Origin: Agrypnia vestita
Lineage: Eukaryota > Arthropoda > Insecta > Trichoptera > Phryganeidae
DNA length: 64,000 bases
Assembly (NCBI GenBank): GCA_016648135.1
Contig: JADDOH010002295.1
Span: 1 to 64,000, forward strand
Direction of reading: 5' to 3'
Shown: positions 42,746 through 53,800 of the stretch, piece after piece
Position numbering within the stretch: the first letter of the stretch is position 1
Layout: each line of letters opens with the position of its first letter
Position numbers and translations under genes: made by a program
The notes under the pieces: model-generated
Databases searched by the model: none
What the model was told of the DNA's origin: nothing
The model's input: the letters and a program-made list of their open reading frames with translations, nothing else

Positions 42746-45599
42746 AACAGATTTTATTTCTTAAAATAATCGGAGTGCCGCCACGTTCTTCAATTTTGCC
42801 TTTGTCACTTCTTTCATTAACATTTTCTACTATTACTACATTTTTGACAATGGATTGAGATCAAAATCAGCAATTCTCCGAAATGACTATCACCCACATT
42901 TATAGCTTTAATTTTCAAGTGAATTTTTTTAGCCGCGGTAGTTTCATTCGGTATTCAGGGTCATCGTCACGCGAAGTTTGAAACGGAAACAAACTTAGTT
43001 GTCCGGAAACACAATTGAATCTGTTAATATTATGAAGTGGAAAGGTAGTTGCTTTATATTTCTTGATGCATTCGACGATTGAATGAGTAATGAATGGTAA
43101 AAGACATGGATTTGACGTGGAATTTCATTAACCATTGCACGTGATTAATCTTTACCTAATATAAATTATAACTAGATACACATATAATGACTAGATATTT
43201 TTTTAACAAACACACCGTCAACATGTCATGTTATTAACGTTTTAGATGGTTCTAAAGTGACATTAGAATACAAAGTATAAATATTTTATGAAGACGATGT
43301 GGTAACACAATATACCTTTAATGATAAAGAAATTATAAGTAATGTTTTCGTGATAACGTAATAATAAATAAGTCTTTATGATATATACTTAGTAATGAAT
43401 ACATGCAAGAACCTGCTAATCTCTATTGAGTGGTTTTTATGTATAAACGATACTAGTGTTGAATCATCGTACTCAAAACTGATAACGTGAGACATTTTCT
43501 TGATTCTAATTCAGAGGAGCTAAGAATGATATCCTTCAAGTAGGACGAATAGCGTGTGTATGCAGAAAAATAATTGAAAACAAGAAAAGATTGTAAAAAA
43601 GCAAAATCCAGCTAACAAAAATGAAAAAGTCAGGCTCTGTTCAAATGGCATTACTTCAATATTTTGCAAAAAAGTAATTTATCATTCAATTTTGTATTTA
43701 TTCAGTACATATTGTTTTTATTTCATTTTTTTACTCTCTAATATAACAAATGCGCAGTACAATATTCATTTTGTCTTTCATAACTTATTGTTTACCGTGT
43801 TCGATTAACGCGATTTCGCTTAGCGCGATGTACTTACGGACAGAAGTATCGCGTTAAACTAGGTTTCCCCATGTTTGCTCCCCTTTTCTGAATACCTTTT
43901 CGTGCAGTATTGAGCAGTAATTCCTTCGGGCAAATGGCGGTCACAATAAGAATACAACCCGTGGGCTTATTATAAATTCCCGTGAATGGATGTTGGATTT
44001 TATTCCTTCTTCCCGATTCGCTCCCCCACCCCCATTGATCCCAGGTCCTGGCCGTTGTTGCGAATTTATTTGATACACTGTCTCGTAACGTATTCTGGAA
44101 AGGCATATTTGTGTGTATACAGCTTTGTGTTTGAACCCTCTTAAACATTTTAGGCTTTCTCCTTTTCAACATAAAAAGCCGGGATTGTTCACTCCTATAC
44201 AAAAATCCCGATCAAAGGTCGAATGTACAAGACGCGCGATGTTACATGACGCCTAGGGCTGGACAGTGAAGAAGAACCATGAAAAAAAATAAGCACTAAC
44301 GAACTTAATAAGCTCAGAAGCGCTGAAGGAAATGACAAAACTGTATAGAGTTCGCGTTGAATATATCAGATGTTTTAGGGTTGCAACCATCATTGAGATA
44401 TGAGAAACCAGAACAAGACTGTAATGAATAAATCCGGTGATCATATTACATTAAGATTAAGTATTGACAGATTATTAAGTTATTATTATTGAAATTAAGA
44501 CAGAAGAGGAAGCCCTCAAGCAACTTAGTATTCAAGCATGTTAAAGAAAATATTATCCTGGCGTTTTCGTACAATGCGGGCCGACTCAAGATGGATAGGA
44601 AAAGTGAAAGGACATTGTAGTTTACTCTTATCTTAGTATATAGAGGAATGAATTATTTGATGTTCTCGACGTTCGACTTAAAGACACCCACTGTGGTTTT
44701 TACTGCCTTGTTCTTTTTTTTTGGCAAAATTATAGTTCTAAGAAGCCTTCTTTCAAGTGTCTGAGCTAAATAATGCCTAAGCGGACTACGCGAGAATTAG
44801 GATTGTTGATTTACTACTGTATAGAATGTTTATTATAATAAGATATGCTACGGTGATGATTATCCTCTTCCATATTTCGGAACATAATCCTTGTTCTTGT
44901 ATTTCAATATTTACCTTAGCTACAGAGAGGAATGGAAGGGATGAAGACGAAAAGAGAAACACGGCATAGCATGAAGAAATCAAAGTACCTACATACTTTA
45001 AAACATTTAAATAATCTATTCAAGAGATTAATTATTTCTCTGTCTTGGCAGTTTTATTGTAGATTTTAGCCAACTACTTAATAAAAGCTATAAATATCAT
45101 ACTATTTAAATTTTTAACTGTAATCTTAATTAAACCAAATGTTTAATTAAGATTAAATTTTTAACTGTAATCTTAATAAACCAAAAAGTCTTTCTTATAT
45201 GAAAAGAGGTCTACACGTACGAGCTTGTCCAGAACAGGCCAAAAGGCTGATGGAGAACACACCATTTATTAATAAAAAATAAATAAATGAAACTTCTGCG
45301 TCGGTCCATGAATTGATTATTGTAATTAGATAACCAGAGACATAACATGGTGGATCATCTGATATTTGATTAATGAACATAATAATTTTATATTAATATT
45401 ACTTACACACATGGTAAAATGTAGTTTCGAATCAAATCAACAGTCGCGCAGATTTAACACAAGCCAACTGTTCGCAATACCACAGAGTCGCATATGAAGC
45501 GACCCTGGTACATACTTTATTATGTGCTATTTTATGTAGATACCCAGCGCACTAACTATATCATGAATTCGCCTGTGCAAAAATTGCACCGCCTAGGCA
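42746..45599. other. mostly empty; duplicated 46-bp block at 45107-45186
   Basis: At 43798-43850 the CGCGATTTCGCTTAGCGCG-type repeats resemble pogo/Tigger ends, weakly. At 45107-45186 AAATTTTTAACTGTAATCTT is present twice with AAACCAAA following each. Frames in the region lack motifs. Confidence 0.3.
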
Positions 45600-45960
45600 A
45601 TCAATATAGCTCTGTTCATATATTTAAAGCTCGAACACTACACACTTACCAAGACATATCTTCTTAGCTTCTATTTTATACATACGTGTACATTTTATAT
45701 AGCTTCTATTTTAAACATATGTTTACCTAAATTAAATTAACTTTTTATTTATTGTGTTTATCTTGCTAATATTCTTTAATTTATTATATTTTCTTATGAA
45801 CTTGTGTCTTATTGCATTTAAGTTGTTGAAATTCTTTATTGTTTTGTAATTTCCTGCTTATGTACTTAGATAGCTATGCTCTTTGAAAACTTTTGTTTCA
45901 CATTATGTAAAAGCCCGATTCTGGGCGTGATTATTTTGTACTCTTTTTTAATTCTTCTCA
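45600..45960 (+). mobile_element. LINE 3' UTR and tail
   Basis: A T-rich 3' UTR ends in TGTAAAAGCCCGATTCTGGG, the terminal hairpin shared by LINE ends in this window. Confidence 0.5.
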
Positions 45961-45964
45961 CTTC

Positions 45965-46025
45965 TATCAAACATAATAATTTCGCTGTCTGTCTTTCCGT
46001 AACTTCCTGTAACGACCGTAATTTC
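45965..46025 (-). repeat. repeat R, copy 3 (partial)
   Basis: The reverse complement of ATTTCGCTGTCTGTCTTTCC matches the CGACGGATGGACAGACAACG block of copy 2. Confidence 0.5.
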
Positions 46026-46029
46026 ATTC

Positions 46030-46125
46030 GAATTCACGGTTGGAAGTAGGGCGCGAACCCGGGACGCGCAAGCAGCAGTCGGCGCCCCACGCACATCGCT
46101 ACCATCGCCTCTCGGTGGACCATAA
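46030..46125 (-). other. tRNA-like / SINE head, minus strand
   Basis: GGTTCGCGCCCTACTTCC (box B) follows GGTAGCGATGTGCGTGGG (box A side) on the minus strand. GC-rich; no closed acceptor stem. Confidence 0.4.
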
Positions 46126-47164
46126 AAAAGATACTTTAATTATAAACTAGGGCTTAGCAAGACGCGGACCATGTTCCGTAATTTTACACCGGTATACGGT
46201 AGTCGTTATTTAAAACTGGAAAAATCGTAATATGCCAAAGGCACATTATTCTAAAAATTTCATTGTTTTTTTAATTTAATCGATAAATACACTAGAGTAT
46301 ATAAAACCAGGATGTATTGTGGTTAGTATTTGGGAAACTAAGTTTCACAATGCTTCTAAACAATCGCTTTCTTACTTCTGGCCTGCGGTTCCAAAACTTG
46401 GACCCTTACCGGCCTCATCCAAAAGTTTGAGGCCCGCCGTGGAAACGGAAGACTGTGGCCAAACTACCCTTGCGATATTGAATCAAAAATTAACCGGTTA
46501 ACCACGTGTTGAGACGGGCTGGACCTTAAACGAAGGAAAGTTTTCCGATGAAGTAAAATGTTGTGGATGCCAAAGTATCGATCTTGCGGCTCGCTCGACT
46601 GACGCCATTACCAAAAATTGCAAACGGTAACTGATTAGATAGCATATTTGTATCTGGCTTTTAAAACCTTGGATCTGCAGTGACGATGGAGACCTAGCCG
46701 GGTGATGACTTGCTGTCTGCACGAATACATTGGAATACATTTTTAATCTCTGGTGTATTGCTCTTGAATCGGATGTATATCTGCCGGTCCTGGCTTCCCT
46801 TGCCGGGTGTCACGTTTTTGTTTTGTCTTTCTTTTTCCCCTTGTTGGGAGCGGATTGTTCTTTTTTTTTGTCCTGTCTTCGACTTGAAGCCTTCCAATGC
46901 CGCCGCCGTGGGATTTCGTCTTTTATTTTATAGAATTCATTTAAAGTATTATTATTATTATTTCTTTTATCATTATATGTACTTAATTTATTGTATTTTT
47001 TTGATATTGTATATATTTGTTATTTACACTTCTGTTACTTTGGGTTCCTTTTACTTTTTATGTTATTTTCCTTGTAATTTTTTCTCCTTCTTACTATTAT
47101 GTTATTGTTTTATTTCAATGTATTATAATGATGTATTTTGTTTTTTTCTAATAAAGACATATCT
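46126..47164. other. no confident feature
   Basis: The longest frame in the window (46710-47291) is Phe/Tyr/Leu-rich translation of T-rich DNA and runs into repeat Z; it does not look like a gene. GGCCTCATCCAAAAGTTTGAGGCC-type pairing at 46410-46433 is a small palindrome. Confidence 0.3.
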
Positions 47165-47360
47165 TAAGGCGGGGACAGTGAATGGTTTTGTTCGAGCGGC
47201 CGTGCCGCTTCGCAACGGTCTATGCGACCGGTGCGAAGTAGCACGGTCCTGCTTGTTAGTTGAAAAAAAATGTCAACCTGGAGACGATTGAGTAGGACCG
47301 ATATGGAAGCTTTTGCTCTTAGAAAGGTCCTGGGTAAGCGGTGGGTACCATTCACTGTAC
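47165..47360 (+). repeat. repeat family Z, copy 2
   Basis: ACAGTGAATGG (47173) and CCATTCACTGT (47349) are inverted ends. Internal landmarks are CGGCCGTGCCGC, TCGCAACGG, CCTGGAGACGA, CCGATATGGAAGC and GGTCCTGGGTAA. About 185 bp, GC-rich, no frame of its own. Confidence 0.65.
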
Positions 47361-47599
47361 GAATACATTGAATTCATCATCACCATCGTCATCATCAGTT
47401 CGTATACATGGAGGATTTTCTCTCGCGATTCTGTGTGGGTTCTCAGATTCTGTCTCTCAGACTCAGATTTAGACTCAGAAAGAGTCCAGTCCTGGATCAA
47501 CTTACCCATCCTTCCCGGAACAATTAATGTAATGATCACCCAGATCCGTCAGATATCCCCCTAACTTCCTTACTAAATCGAACTAACGTCCTATTGACA
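47361..47599. other. trinucleotide-rich spacer
   Basis: CAT/CAC repeats at 47377-47398 and ACTCAGA repeats at 47450-47480; nothing else. Confidence 0.3.
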
Positions 47600-48060
47600 A
47601 TCTATCAACTAATATTGCAAAATCTATAACCATGTTCGCCAGAAAAATTATTTTCCCTGTCAATAAAATGACGCGTGAGCTGTAATAATTTAAGCATAAC
47701 ATAATCTCTACTAAGCACTATTCTGTAATTCACACTAATTGTCACTCGAGAATCTTCCACTTGTCTGTGGAACACTTTAATTACACCGTATCTATCGCAG
47801 TGATACGTTATGACTCGCACGCAAGTAGTGTTCTGATACTTATTTCGCTGGTTGATTATATTTGCACGTAACGTCTGCTCGCTTATCTGTTTCGCTCGTG
47901 TGGTTTCGACAAACGTCAAAATAATACCGTTTAACCGTTTATATAGACATCTGGAATTTTCCCTTTCGTTTTTCTAAAACCTGCCAAAGTTATTCAAATC
48001 ATTCGGAAAATCTCGTGACGATTCGTGTATACTTATGGACGGCCTGGGAGTTCTTCTTCA
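47600..48060 (-). mobile_element. LTR-like block, family G copy 1
   Basis: On the minus strand a TATATAAACGG box, TTTTGACGTTTGTCG and a CCAGCGAAATAAG (polyA-like) string occur in the same order as at 50810-51260 and 60330-60735. LTR ends and target duplications could not be fixed, so this is tentative. Confidence 0.4.
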
Positions 48061-48559
48061 AAAACGGTTATTAAACTAATATCTGATGGTAGTCATACAA
48101 AGTGCATGGTTCTTATAAACGACGTGTAACTTCACTTTGATTTCCTCACACATCTTCCTGTGCAAAAAAGGAACCGAGCCACTGACTATTGATGTTTTTT
48201 CATGGTAGCAAAACAAATATAAACATGCCCACTTTCAACACCTATCAAAATAAAAGCACTCGATAAATCAGTCTGTAATTTTAACACGCGTAGTTCGAGA
48301 GATGGCGTTAAATGATGGCGTACATATTTTGCTTCGGTATCGCCATCAGTAGTTGAACACGTGTACTTATAATACAGTCCTCTGTATTCTTTTATATTTT
48401 TTATTTACTTGTATTTACTTTTAAGGATTCTTTGTGTGCTCTTTTTTACTTCCACTTGTTTTCGGTCCTTTTTCTCTTACCTACTCTTTTATATTCTCTT
48501 ATGTATACATTTTATGTATGTTTTCTTGGTTTATGATAGTAAAAAGTTGATGAGAACTA
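48061..48559. other. no confident feature
   Basis: T-rich; no frame. Confidence 0.25.
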
Positions 48560-48720
48560 TTGGCGGACTGTGAATGGGATTGCATTGGCGGCCGTGCCGC
48601 CTCGCAACGGTTTAAGCGACCGAATGGTCTTGCCTGGAGACGAGTGAGCAGGGCCGATATGGAAGCTATTGCTTGTAGAACGATCCTGGATAATCGATGG
48701 GTACCATTCACAGTACATCG
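48560..48720 (+). repeat. repeat family Z, copy 3
   Basis: ACTGTGAATGG (48569) and CCATTCACAGT (48704) are perfect 11-bp inverted ends. Internal GCGGCCGTGCCGCC, CTCGCAACGG, CCTGGAGACGAGTGAGCAG and GCCGATATGGAAGC match copy 2. Confidence 0.7.
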
Positions 48721-48724
48721 TACT

Positions 48725-48895
48725 TAGCATACAGTACCCCAGAGACGGTAAAATGGTTAGTGCAGTTTCTTCGTCAGCGGCGTAGCGAGCCAATTTGTAT
48801 GACGAAAGTATAGAGCCGATACGGGAGACTTTGCTCGTGGAACTGCCCTGGGCCTGTGGTGTGTCCCACTTCGCAGTACCCATGCGATCGTTCTG
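48725..48895 (+). repeat. repeat family Z, copy 4 (diverged)
   Basis: GAGCCGATACGGGAGAC, TTTGCTCGTGGAAC and GCCCTGGGCC align with the second half of copy 3. The first half is replaced by CGTCAGCGGCGTAGCGAGCC. It lies head to tail with copy 3. Confidence 0.55.
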
Positions 48896-49111
48896 GTACA
48901 GTGTCGAATGAAGAAAAGTCGGGAGTGAAGATTTGTCATTTTGACATTTCGCTATTAGTTCATGTGACGGCCCAATATTGTGTTAAATGCGGCTTTTTAT
49001 TGGAAAATTGATATGTATTTCTACTCAATAGGCATAATGACAGTATCAAAGAATTAAAGAATAACTGATTTTAGAGATTTTGAAATGATTCTAAAAAAAG
49101 TAACCCATAAA
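48896..49111. other. spacer
   Basis: No feature; ends with the AACCCATAAAAA motif preceding MITE X. Confidence 0.25.
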
Positions 49112-49476
49112 AACCAAGTTTTTATTATACTCCCTTTCTCATTTACTAGTTGAAACATTTTTTTCGCTTAACCTACGCGTTGGGCTTCGGTCGGGTGACG
49201 CTACGAAAGGGAATAATAAAAAATTTCCAAAAATCCAAAATTATACTATAATTAATAAGTTGTATGAAAAAACCATTCAAAATTTGAAAAAAAAAACAAA
49301 TTTTAATAATTTTTTTAATGAAAATTTCATAAATCTTTTTGATCGTCGCCACGAGTCTGCTTGCAAAGTTTCAGCTCGATTGGATCACGGGAAAGGGGTT
49401 TAAAATGGATCCAAAGTTTTTTCGTCAGACAAGAAGACAAGCAGACGCCACGAGCTAATATAAAGGGAGTAAAAAG
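49112..49476 (+). mobile_element. MITE family X, copy 3
   Basis: Complete: CCAAGTTTTTATTATACTCC at the left, AATATAAAGGGAGTAAAAAG at the right. It shares long identical runs with copy 4, including CGCTTAACCTACGCGTTGGG and TCAGCTCGATTGGATCACGG. Confidence 0.75.
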
Positions 49477-50014
49477 ATCCTGTTTTAATATACACATTGA
49501 GATTAATAAGATTTTCAAACACTGGTAAGAGCGAATGACGTCACGCCTAAATAACCATCACCGTGTCTCTTGAACTGTTGTCATAGACACAGTGCAACGT
49601 TTACATAGGCTTGACGTCACGCAGACGCCATGACACCTGCGGGCATTTTTGCGCGAAGTTAAAAATAGTTAGATGAAAATGCAAAATAATGTTATTTTCG
49701 GTAATAGTAGACGTGTACCTACATGACAGAATTCGTCATCATGCCTATTATGAAGAAAGCGGCTAAGTGTCCAGATAAAGAAACGTGATAACATTTGTTT
49801 TGTTATATTCACTTTTTAAGCCGTTGTCGCTCGCACAAAGAAACCACTAAAAATATCGTACAAGTATTTTATCTTGTTTGAAGAGGCGCGATAAGGCGCC
49901 GCGGGCACGATTGTTACCAGCGCCCAGTGCCCGGTGGGTACCCGTGTACGCGTTCCTTCAACACGTTGCTGTGTTTATATTTACACTATATTTACACTAT
50001 CTTCGGATCCACCG
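49477..50014 (+). promoter_or_regulatory. GC-rising upstream region of the small ORF
   Basis: G+C content climbs from about 49860 toward the start codon at 50015, as expected for the first exon or 5' UTR of a host gene in AT-rich DNA. No TATA box or splice site is identified with confidence. Confidence 0.25.
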
Positions 50015-50173
50015 ATGTTTCATTTCATCGTGTTTATTTACAAGACTTTTGTGCTCACCGCCGGCGTTGCGGCCGCGCTGGTGAGCCCCGAAATAGTCGG
50101 AACTACGGAGAAGTACGGAATCATCAAAAACTACATCAACAAGTCGAAAGAGTACATGGGACGGGCTCCTTAA
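50015..50173 (+). CDS. small single-pass membrane protein, 52 residues, unrecognised
   Basis: ATG follows ACCG, a reasonable eukaryotic start context. The protein begins MFHFIVFIYKTFVLTAG and continues VAAALVSPEIVGTTEKYGII, then KNYINKSKEYMGRAP and TAA. Residues about 3-24 form one hydrophobic helix and the C-terminal half is hydrophilic and lysine-rich. Codons end overwhelmingly in G or C (GTG, CTC, ACC, GCC, GGC, GCG, CTG, AGC, AAG, TAC, ATC), unlike every repeat-derived frame around it. That is the strongest coding signal in the window. Helix, then short acidic/aromatic segment, is loosely reminiscent of small inner-mitochondrial-membrane proteins such as MICOS13, but I cannot claim homology. 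No intron or polyA signal is evident, and a PLE lies 100 bases downstream. It may be a single-exon gene or one exon of a larger one. Confidence 0.5.
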   Translation: MFHFIVFIYKTFVLTAGVAAALVSPEIVGTTEKYGIIKNYINKSKEYMGRAP

Positions 50174-50274
50174 CTAAAGGCTAACTGTTAGGGTAAAAGT
50201 ATGGTTGCCAACTGAGGCCTGTCTCAGGCTGCATCCAACAACAAATGGTTCTGGACCGATTCAGAAGACTAATG

Positions 50275-50800
50275 TGACTAACAGAGCGTTAGTTAAATTA
50301 GTATAAACCACTACCAGATTTTAGGTATACTGGTTTCGAGACGTACCCGTCTCTTCGTCAGGACCAACACTACACTATGTTCACAACACTATACACCACA
50401 ACCATAGTATTTTTAACCTTTGACCAATATTTATCACATGCGTGTTAATCTTGTCAAAGACTAGCGTGCACTAATTTGCCTACAGAACGATCATAAATCT
50501 ACGAGGGAGAGGGAGTCCTTATATAGTGTTGCGTTATTTATCACATGCGTCTTAATCTTGTCAAAGACTAGCGTGCAATAACTTGCCTACAGAACGAGCA
50601 TAAATCTTCGAGGGAGAGGGAGTCCCTATACAGTGTTGTGAACATAGTAGTGTAGTGTTGGCCTGACTAATAAACTGGTACATCTCGAAATCGGTAGAAC
50701 TAAAATCTGGTAGTGGTTTATACTAATTTAACTAATACTCTATTATAATGTCTAACCACAAAGTTAATGCTTTAAATATTAAAAATATTAATATGACAAA
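50275..50800. mobile_element. PLE-A foldback without coding part
   Basis: The left arm (50283-50500) is the inverted pLTR of the element at 21585. A 110-base segment with ATCACATGCGTNTTAATCTT is duplicated directly at its centre (50429 and 50534). The right arm (50620-50745) returns in the opposite sense and ends in CTGGTAGTGGTTTATAC. After it, TAATGTCTAACCACAAAG matches 22434. The GIY-YIG frame is missing. Confidence 0.75.
50324..50365 (-). ncRNA. hammerhead motif, left arm of PLE-A foldback
   Basis: Minus strand: CTGACGA, GAGACG-GGTA-CGTCTC, GAAA all intact. Helix III ACCAGT is one change from the palindrome, and helix I GGTC / TACC keeps three pairs. The right-arm partner at 50668 has lost its core. 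Confidence 0.55.
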
Positions 50801-50809
50801 TTTGATTCC

Positions 50810-51260
50810 CTGCACCTTTTTATCTTTATTTTTGACGTTATTGTCGCAGAATCGCAACGGTGGGAAACACTGATCACTAACTTAACTGGAACAGTATTGT
50901 ATAATTCGGACTAATTTTCACCATCGATAAACTTCTAGACGTTTCTTAACACGGTAATCGTAATCGTTAACTTCTCGAACGCCCTTTGGTACTCTTGTAA
51001 TTTATTTCGCTGGTTCGCTTTAGTCTCTGGCTTCTACAAAACGTCAAAAAAAACTGACGTAACGGTTATATCGCCCTTTATACAGAGAATGTCACTTCGC
51101 GAAGGTTTCAGTTCTAGAACCTTCCAGAATACACAAGATAGTCTAACGATTGACCAATGATAAACCATAAATATCGTAAACAAAATGTAAACTCACCCGA
51201 GTTGTTTTTGCTACTAGCTATGAGACACTTTGTATAGGAATATACACGGGTAGCGTTACT
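50810..51260 (-). mobile_element. LTR-like block, family G copy 2
   Basis: Minus strand: TATAAAGGGCG, TTTTTGACGTTTTG, AACCAGCGAAATAAATTAC. Same order as the blocks at 47600 and 60330. Ends not determined. Confidence 0.4.
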
Positions 51261-51409
51261 GAATGAGATCTCATTGTGGTCTTTTAATAATCGTTTTAGG
51301 GTAAATAACCTAGATTGATATTGTAAAACTTGGTATGGTCTAATCCAATCTATCCCAATCTAGACCCAAAAAATACACAAAAATTTCCTTCATCTCCGTG
51401 TTGATCTGC

Positions 51410-51560
51410 CCGCGAGAGTAGTCGTGATCATGGAACCGTGGTTATTTGCGGAAGACGGCGTGGATGATGTGTGGCCACCTATTTCGGTCCATAGCATCTC
51501 TTGCGCATTCCAAGAGTTCACCTGTGGCATTCCAAGAGTTCATCGCGTTGGTGTGACATA
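51410..51560 (-). pseudogene. LINE polyprotein C-terminal tip
   Basis: Minus frame ELLECARDAMDRNRWPHIIH, AVFRK and, after a stop, HDHDYSRG is the very end of an insect LINE polyprotein. The ARDRDRWR..V motif and the HDHD string before the 3' UTR are characteristic. Confidence 0.55.
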
Positions 51561-51884
51561 TTTACAAACTGGTAACTTTCATACTTCAGGTAGTTGGTTC
51601 ACGAAGCATTTTATTTTTTATTGTATTAAGAATTAATGTTAGAAATCTAGGATTATAAAAAATAACGCTTTCAAAACATCTTGAAATGATAATTGAAATG
51701 GCAATTATTTTTTCAATTTCTGCACGTCTTAGTATGTTTGATATTTGTATTTTTTGGCTGACAATGATTCATTGTCTTGTAGCCTGTGCTTATGTCGTTA
51801 TATGGTTTTATAATTGCTTATGTCGTTAATATTTAAAATGCTGTGCAAATAATCTGTAACTAAGTAATTAAAAAGAAAACACTT
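51561..51884. other. no feature seen
   Basis: AT-rich. Confidence 0.25.
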
Positions 51885-52080
51885 TATATAAAAAACTATT
51901 TTAATAAATTTCCTTCAGTCCCTTCATCGGGATACTAGGTACCATACTAAAAATTCATAATCGAAGTAGACATTAACAAAATCAAAATAAATATATGGGA
52001 GATGAATATTTTTTTAATAACTAATGTGAAAACAAATTTAAAATATAATTGTTTGCAAAAAGGTCCTGGTCATTTACATT
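51885..52080 (-). mobile_element. PLE-B tail, copy 4
   Basis: Minus strand: QDLFANNYILNL (endonuclease C-terminus), spacer with TCTCCCATATATTTATTTTG as in copy 1, then a decayed core CCGATGA ... GGAAAT and the AAATAG end. Confidence 0.6.
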
Positions 52081-52099
52081 TACACATCTATAAGATATA

Positions 52100-52260
52100 C
52101 TTGAATCTTTTTAACTGCAATCTAAATTTACACAATTCTATTATATGTACTTGTATCTTTTAACTGTATATCTGTCTTATGTTATATCTTTAAATTTATA
52201 TTTTGTATATTTTGTAACAGCCCATAAGGGCGTTAAATAAATAAATCTGTAAAAACTTAA
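52100..52260 (+). mobile_element. LINE 3' tail
   Basis: Ends GTAACAGCCCATAAGGGCGT plus AAAT repeats, the terminal hairpin seen at 28710, 33200, 38985 and 45910. Confidence 0.55.
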
Positions 52261-53179
52261 AAAAACTGTGATCCTATGTTATCTGTATGTAAAATTTGCA
52301 AACCCTTATTAATATCAAAAATAATGGTTTATTTTCAAAAGTTGATCAGAAAATTCTGAATACACATCAAATGTTTAAATAGCATTACTATTCATAGTAA
52401 GTTTTCGACTCGTTATTTAGGCAGGAACCTACCTGTAAAGCGCTGAATAATTTAAAAAAATAATAAAACATTTATAAAATTATTCGTGGCAGCTTTTCTA
52501 TTTCGGTGGTTCCCACACGCCCGACTGAATCAGTTCCTTTTGAACGTTTTTATTATCTACGCGTCACGCGTTTGGTCCATCCTTAGAATTTTGACGAATC
52601 ACCGTTTACCTGATGCTGGGACCCTAAATCCTCCGGAGACCCGTGGAATTCCCGACCACACGGCGCGCAGGTAGGTGAGTATAAAGTCCGAGAAAAAACT
52701 CCGTTCGTTTACGGTCACCCCGTCCATAGATGTAATATTTACGGTGACCCTGTGATAGGATTTCTCAAGATTACTTTCGGGGCAGTTATCTGAATCTCCC
52801 ACCACCCTTCCTGCGGTGTACGTATTGACCTATGAACGTGCGTATTACCAGTTCCGGAGCATTCTGAATAATATATTTGAAATTCGATTTCGGACTGTAA
52901 TATTTTTTGCGAAAAGTAAATTACTCTGTAAACTATCAAAAATTCAAGTCTTTCGTTTCAACTGAAGGTGTCATAAATTTGACCACAGTACGATTATGCA
53001 AAAAAAAAAAAATAAGCGTCAATGCACATGTATCTTCCATGCCATCCCTACTAATATTATGTTTTTATAGTTAAGTAAATATCCATAAATTTAATTTAAT
53101 TCTTCTCGGCAGAAAGCCAAACCCCAGTCTCATATAAAAAAATATTCAATAATAGCAAAATTACTAATAAAAATTAAAC
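52261..53179. other. no confident feature
   Basis: The frames at 52486-52805 are motif-free on both strands. Confidence 0.25.
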
Positions 53180-53300
53180 ATTGTGTATAAACCACTGTTT
53201 ATTGAATAATCAACATATTCCTGGGCCAATGGTACCTTCATCAGGATACAACGTATACTTACTTAATAAAAATTAAATTTGGTGCATATAGATATTAATA
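53180..53300 (-). mobile_element. PLE-B tail, copy 5
   Basis: Minus strand: CTGATGA, degenerate helix II, GGAAT in place of GAAAC, TATTCAATAAACAGTGG and TTTATACAC. Core is mutated. Confidence 0.55.
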
Positions 53301-53324
53301 AAATAAAATTAAAAAATAGGAGTA

Positions 53325-53500
53325 GCTTAGGAGTAGCTAGTAGTGGTCATGACACTAGCCTAGTGATCTGGTGGTCGGTGGTTTGAGCCCCATTCCAGTA
53401 AGTTAGTCCTATTTTCATAGCACAGGCGCTTAGCTTAGTTTGAAAAAAGTAAGAATATTGATGCGACAAGTATTCCGTGTTCGCATCTCTGTTAAAAAAA
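53325..53500 (+). mobile_element. tRNA-derived SINE, family S copy 3
   Basis: TAGTGGTCATGACACTAGCC (box A side), GGTTTGAGCCCCATTCC (box B), then the family body AAGTTAGTCCTATTTTCATA and CAAGTATTCCGTGTTCGCAT, ending in A7. Confidence 0.75.
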
Positions 53501-53517
53501 ATTTTAAATGTAATTTA

Positions 53518-53800
53518 AAACAAAATCACTTTGTATTTAAACCACGAGTTTTATTAAATATCACACCAACCGGTTTCGCTTAGTTCAATCTTCATCTGAG
53601 CAGTATTAAAACTAACTACTGTAAAAACTGCCCTCAGTTAGTTTAAATACTTGCCTAATGAAGTTTAAGTTAAGCGAAACCGTTGGCGAGATATTTAACA
53701 AAACTCGTGGTTTAAATACAAAGTGGTTTTTTTTTTTTTTTATCTAACATAATATCTCAAACCACAAAATGATTGCTTTACAAGAAAATATTAAAATGTG
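53518..53800. mobile_element. PLE-D foldback pair
   Basis: CACTTTGTATTTAAACCACG at the left is mirrored by CGTGGTTTAAATACAAAGTG at the right. Each arm carries, outward, an ATGAAG ... AAGCGAAACCG core and the ACCGGT-type helix III. The centre is only about 40 bases. After the right arm comes ATAATATCTCAAACCACAAA, resembling the sequence that follows PLE-A pairs. Confidence 0.7.

Noticed and set aside
46710..47291. 193-codon frame, the longest in the window
   Set aside because: Phe/Tyr/Leu-rich translation of T-rich DNA with no motif; its last third lies in repeat Z.
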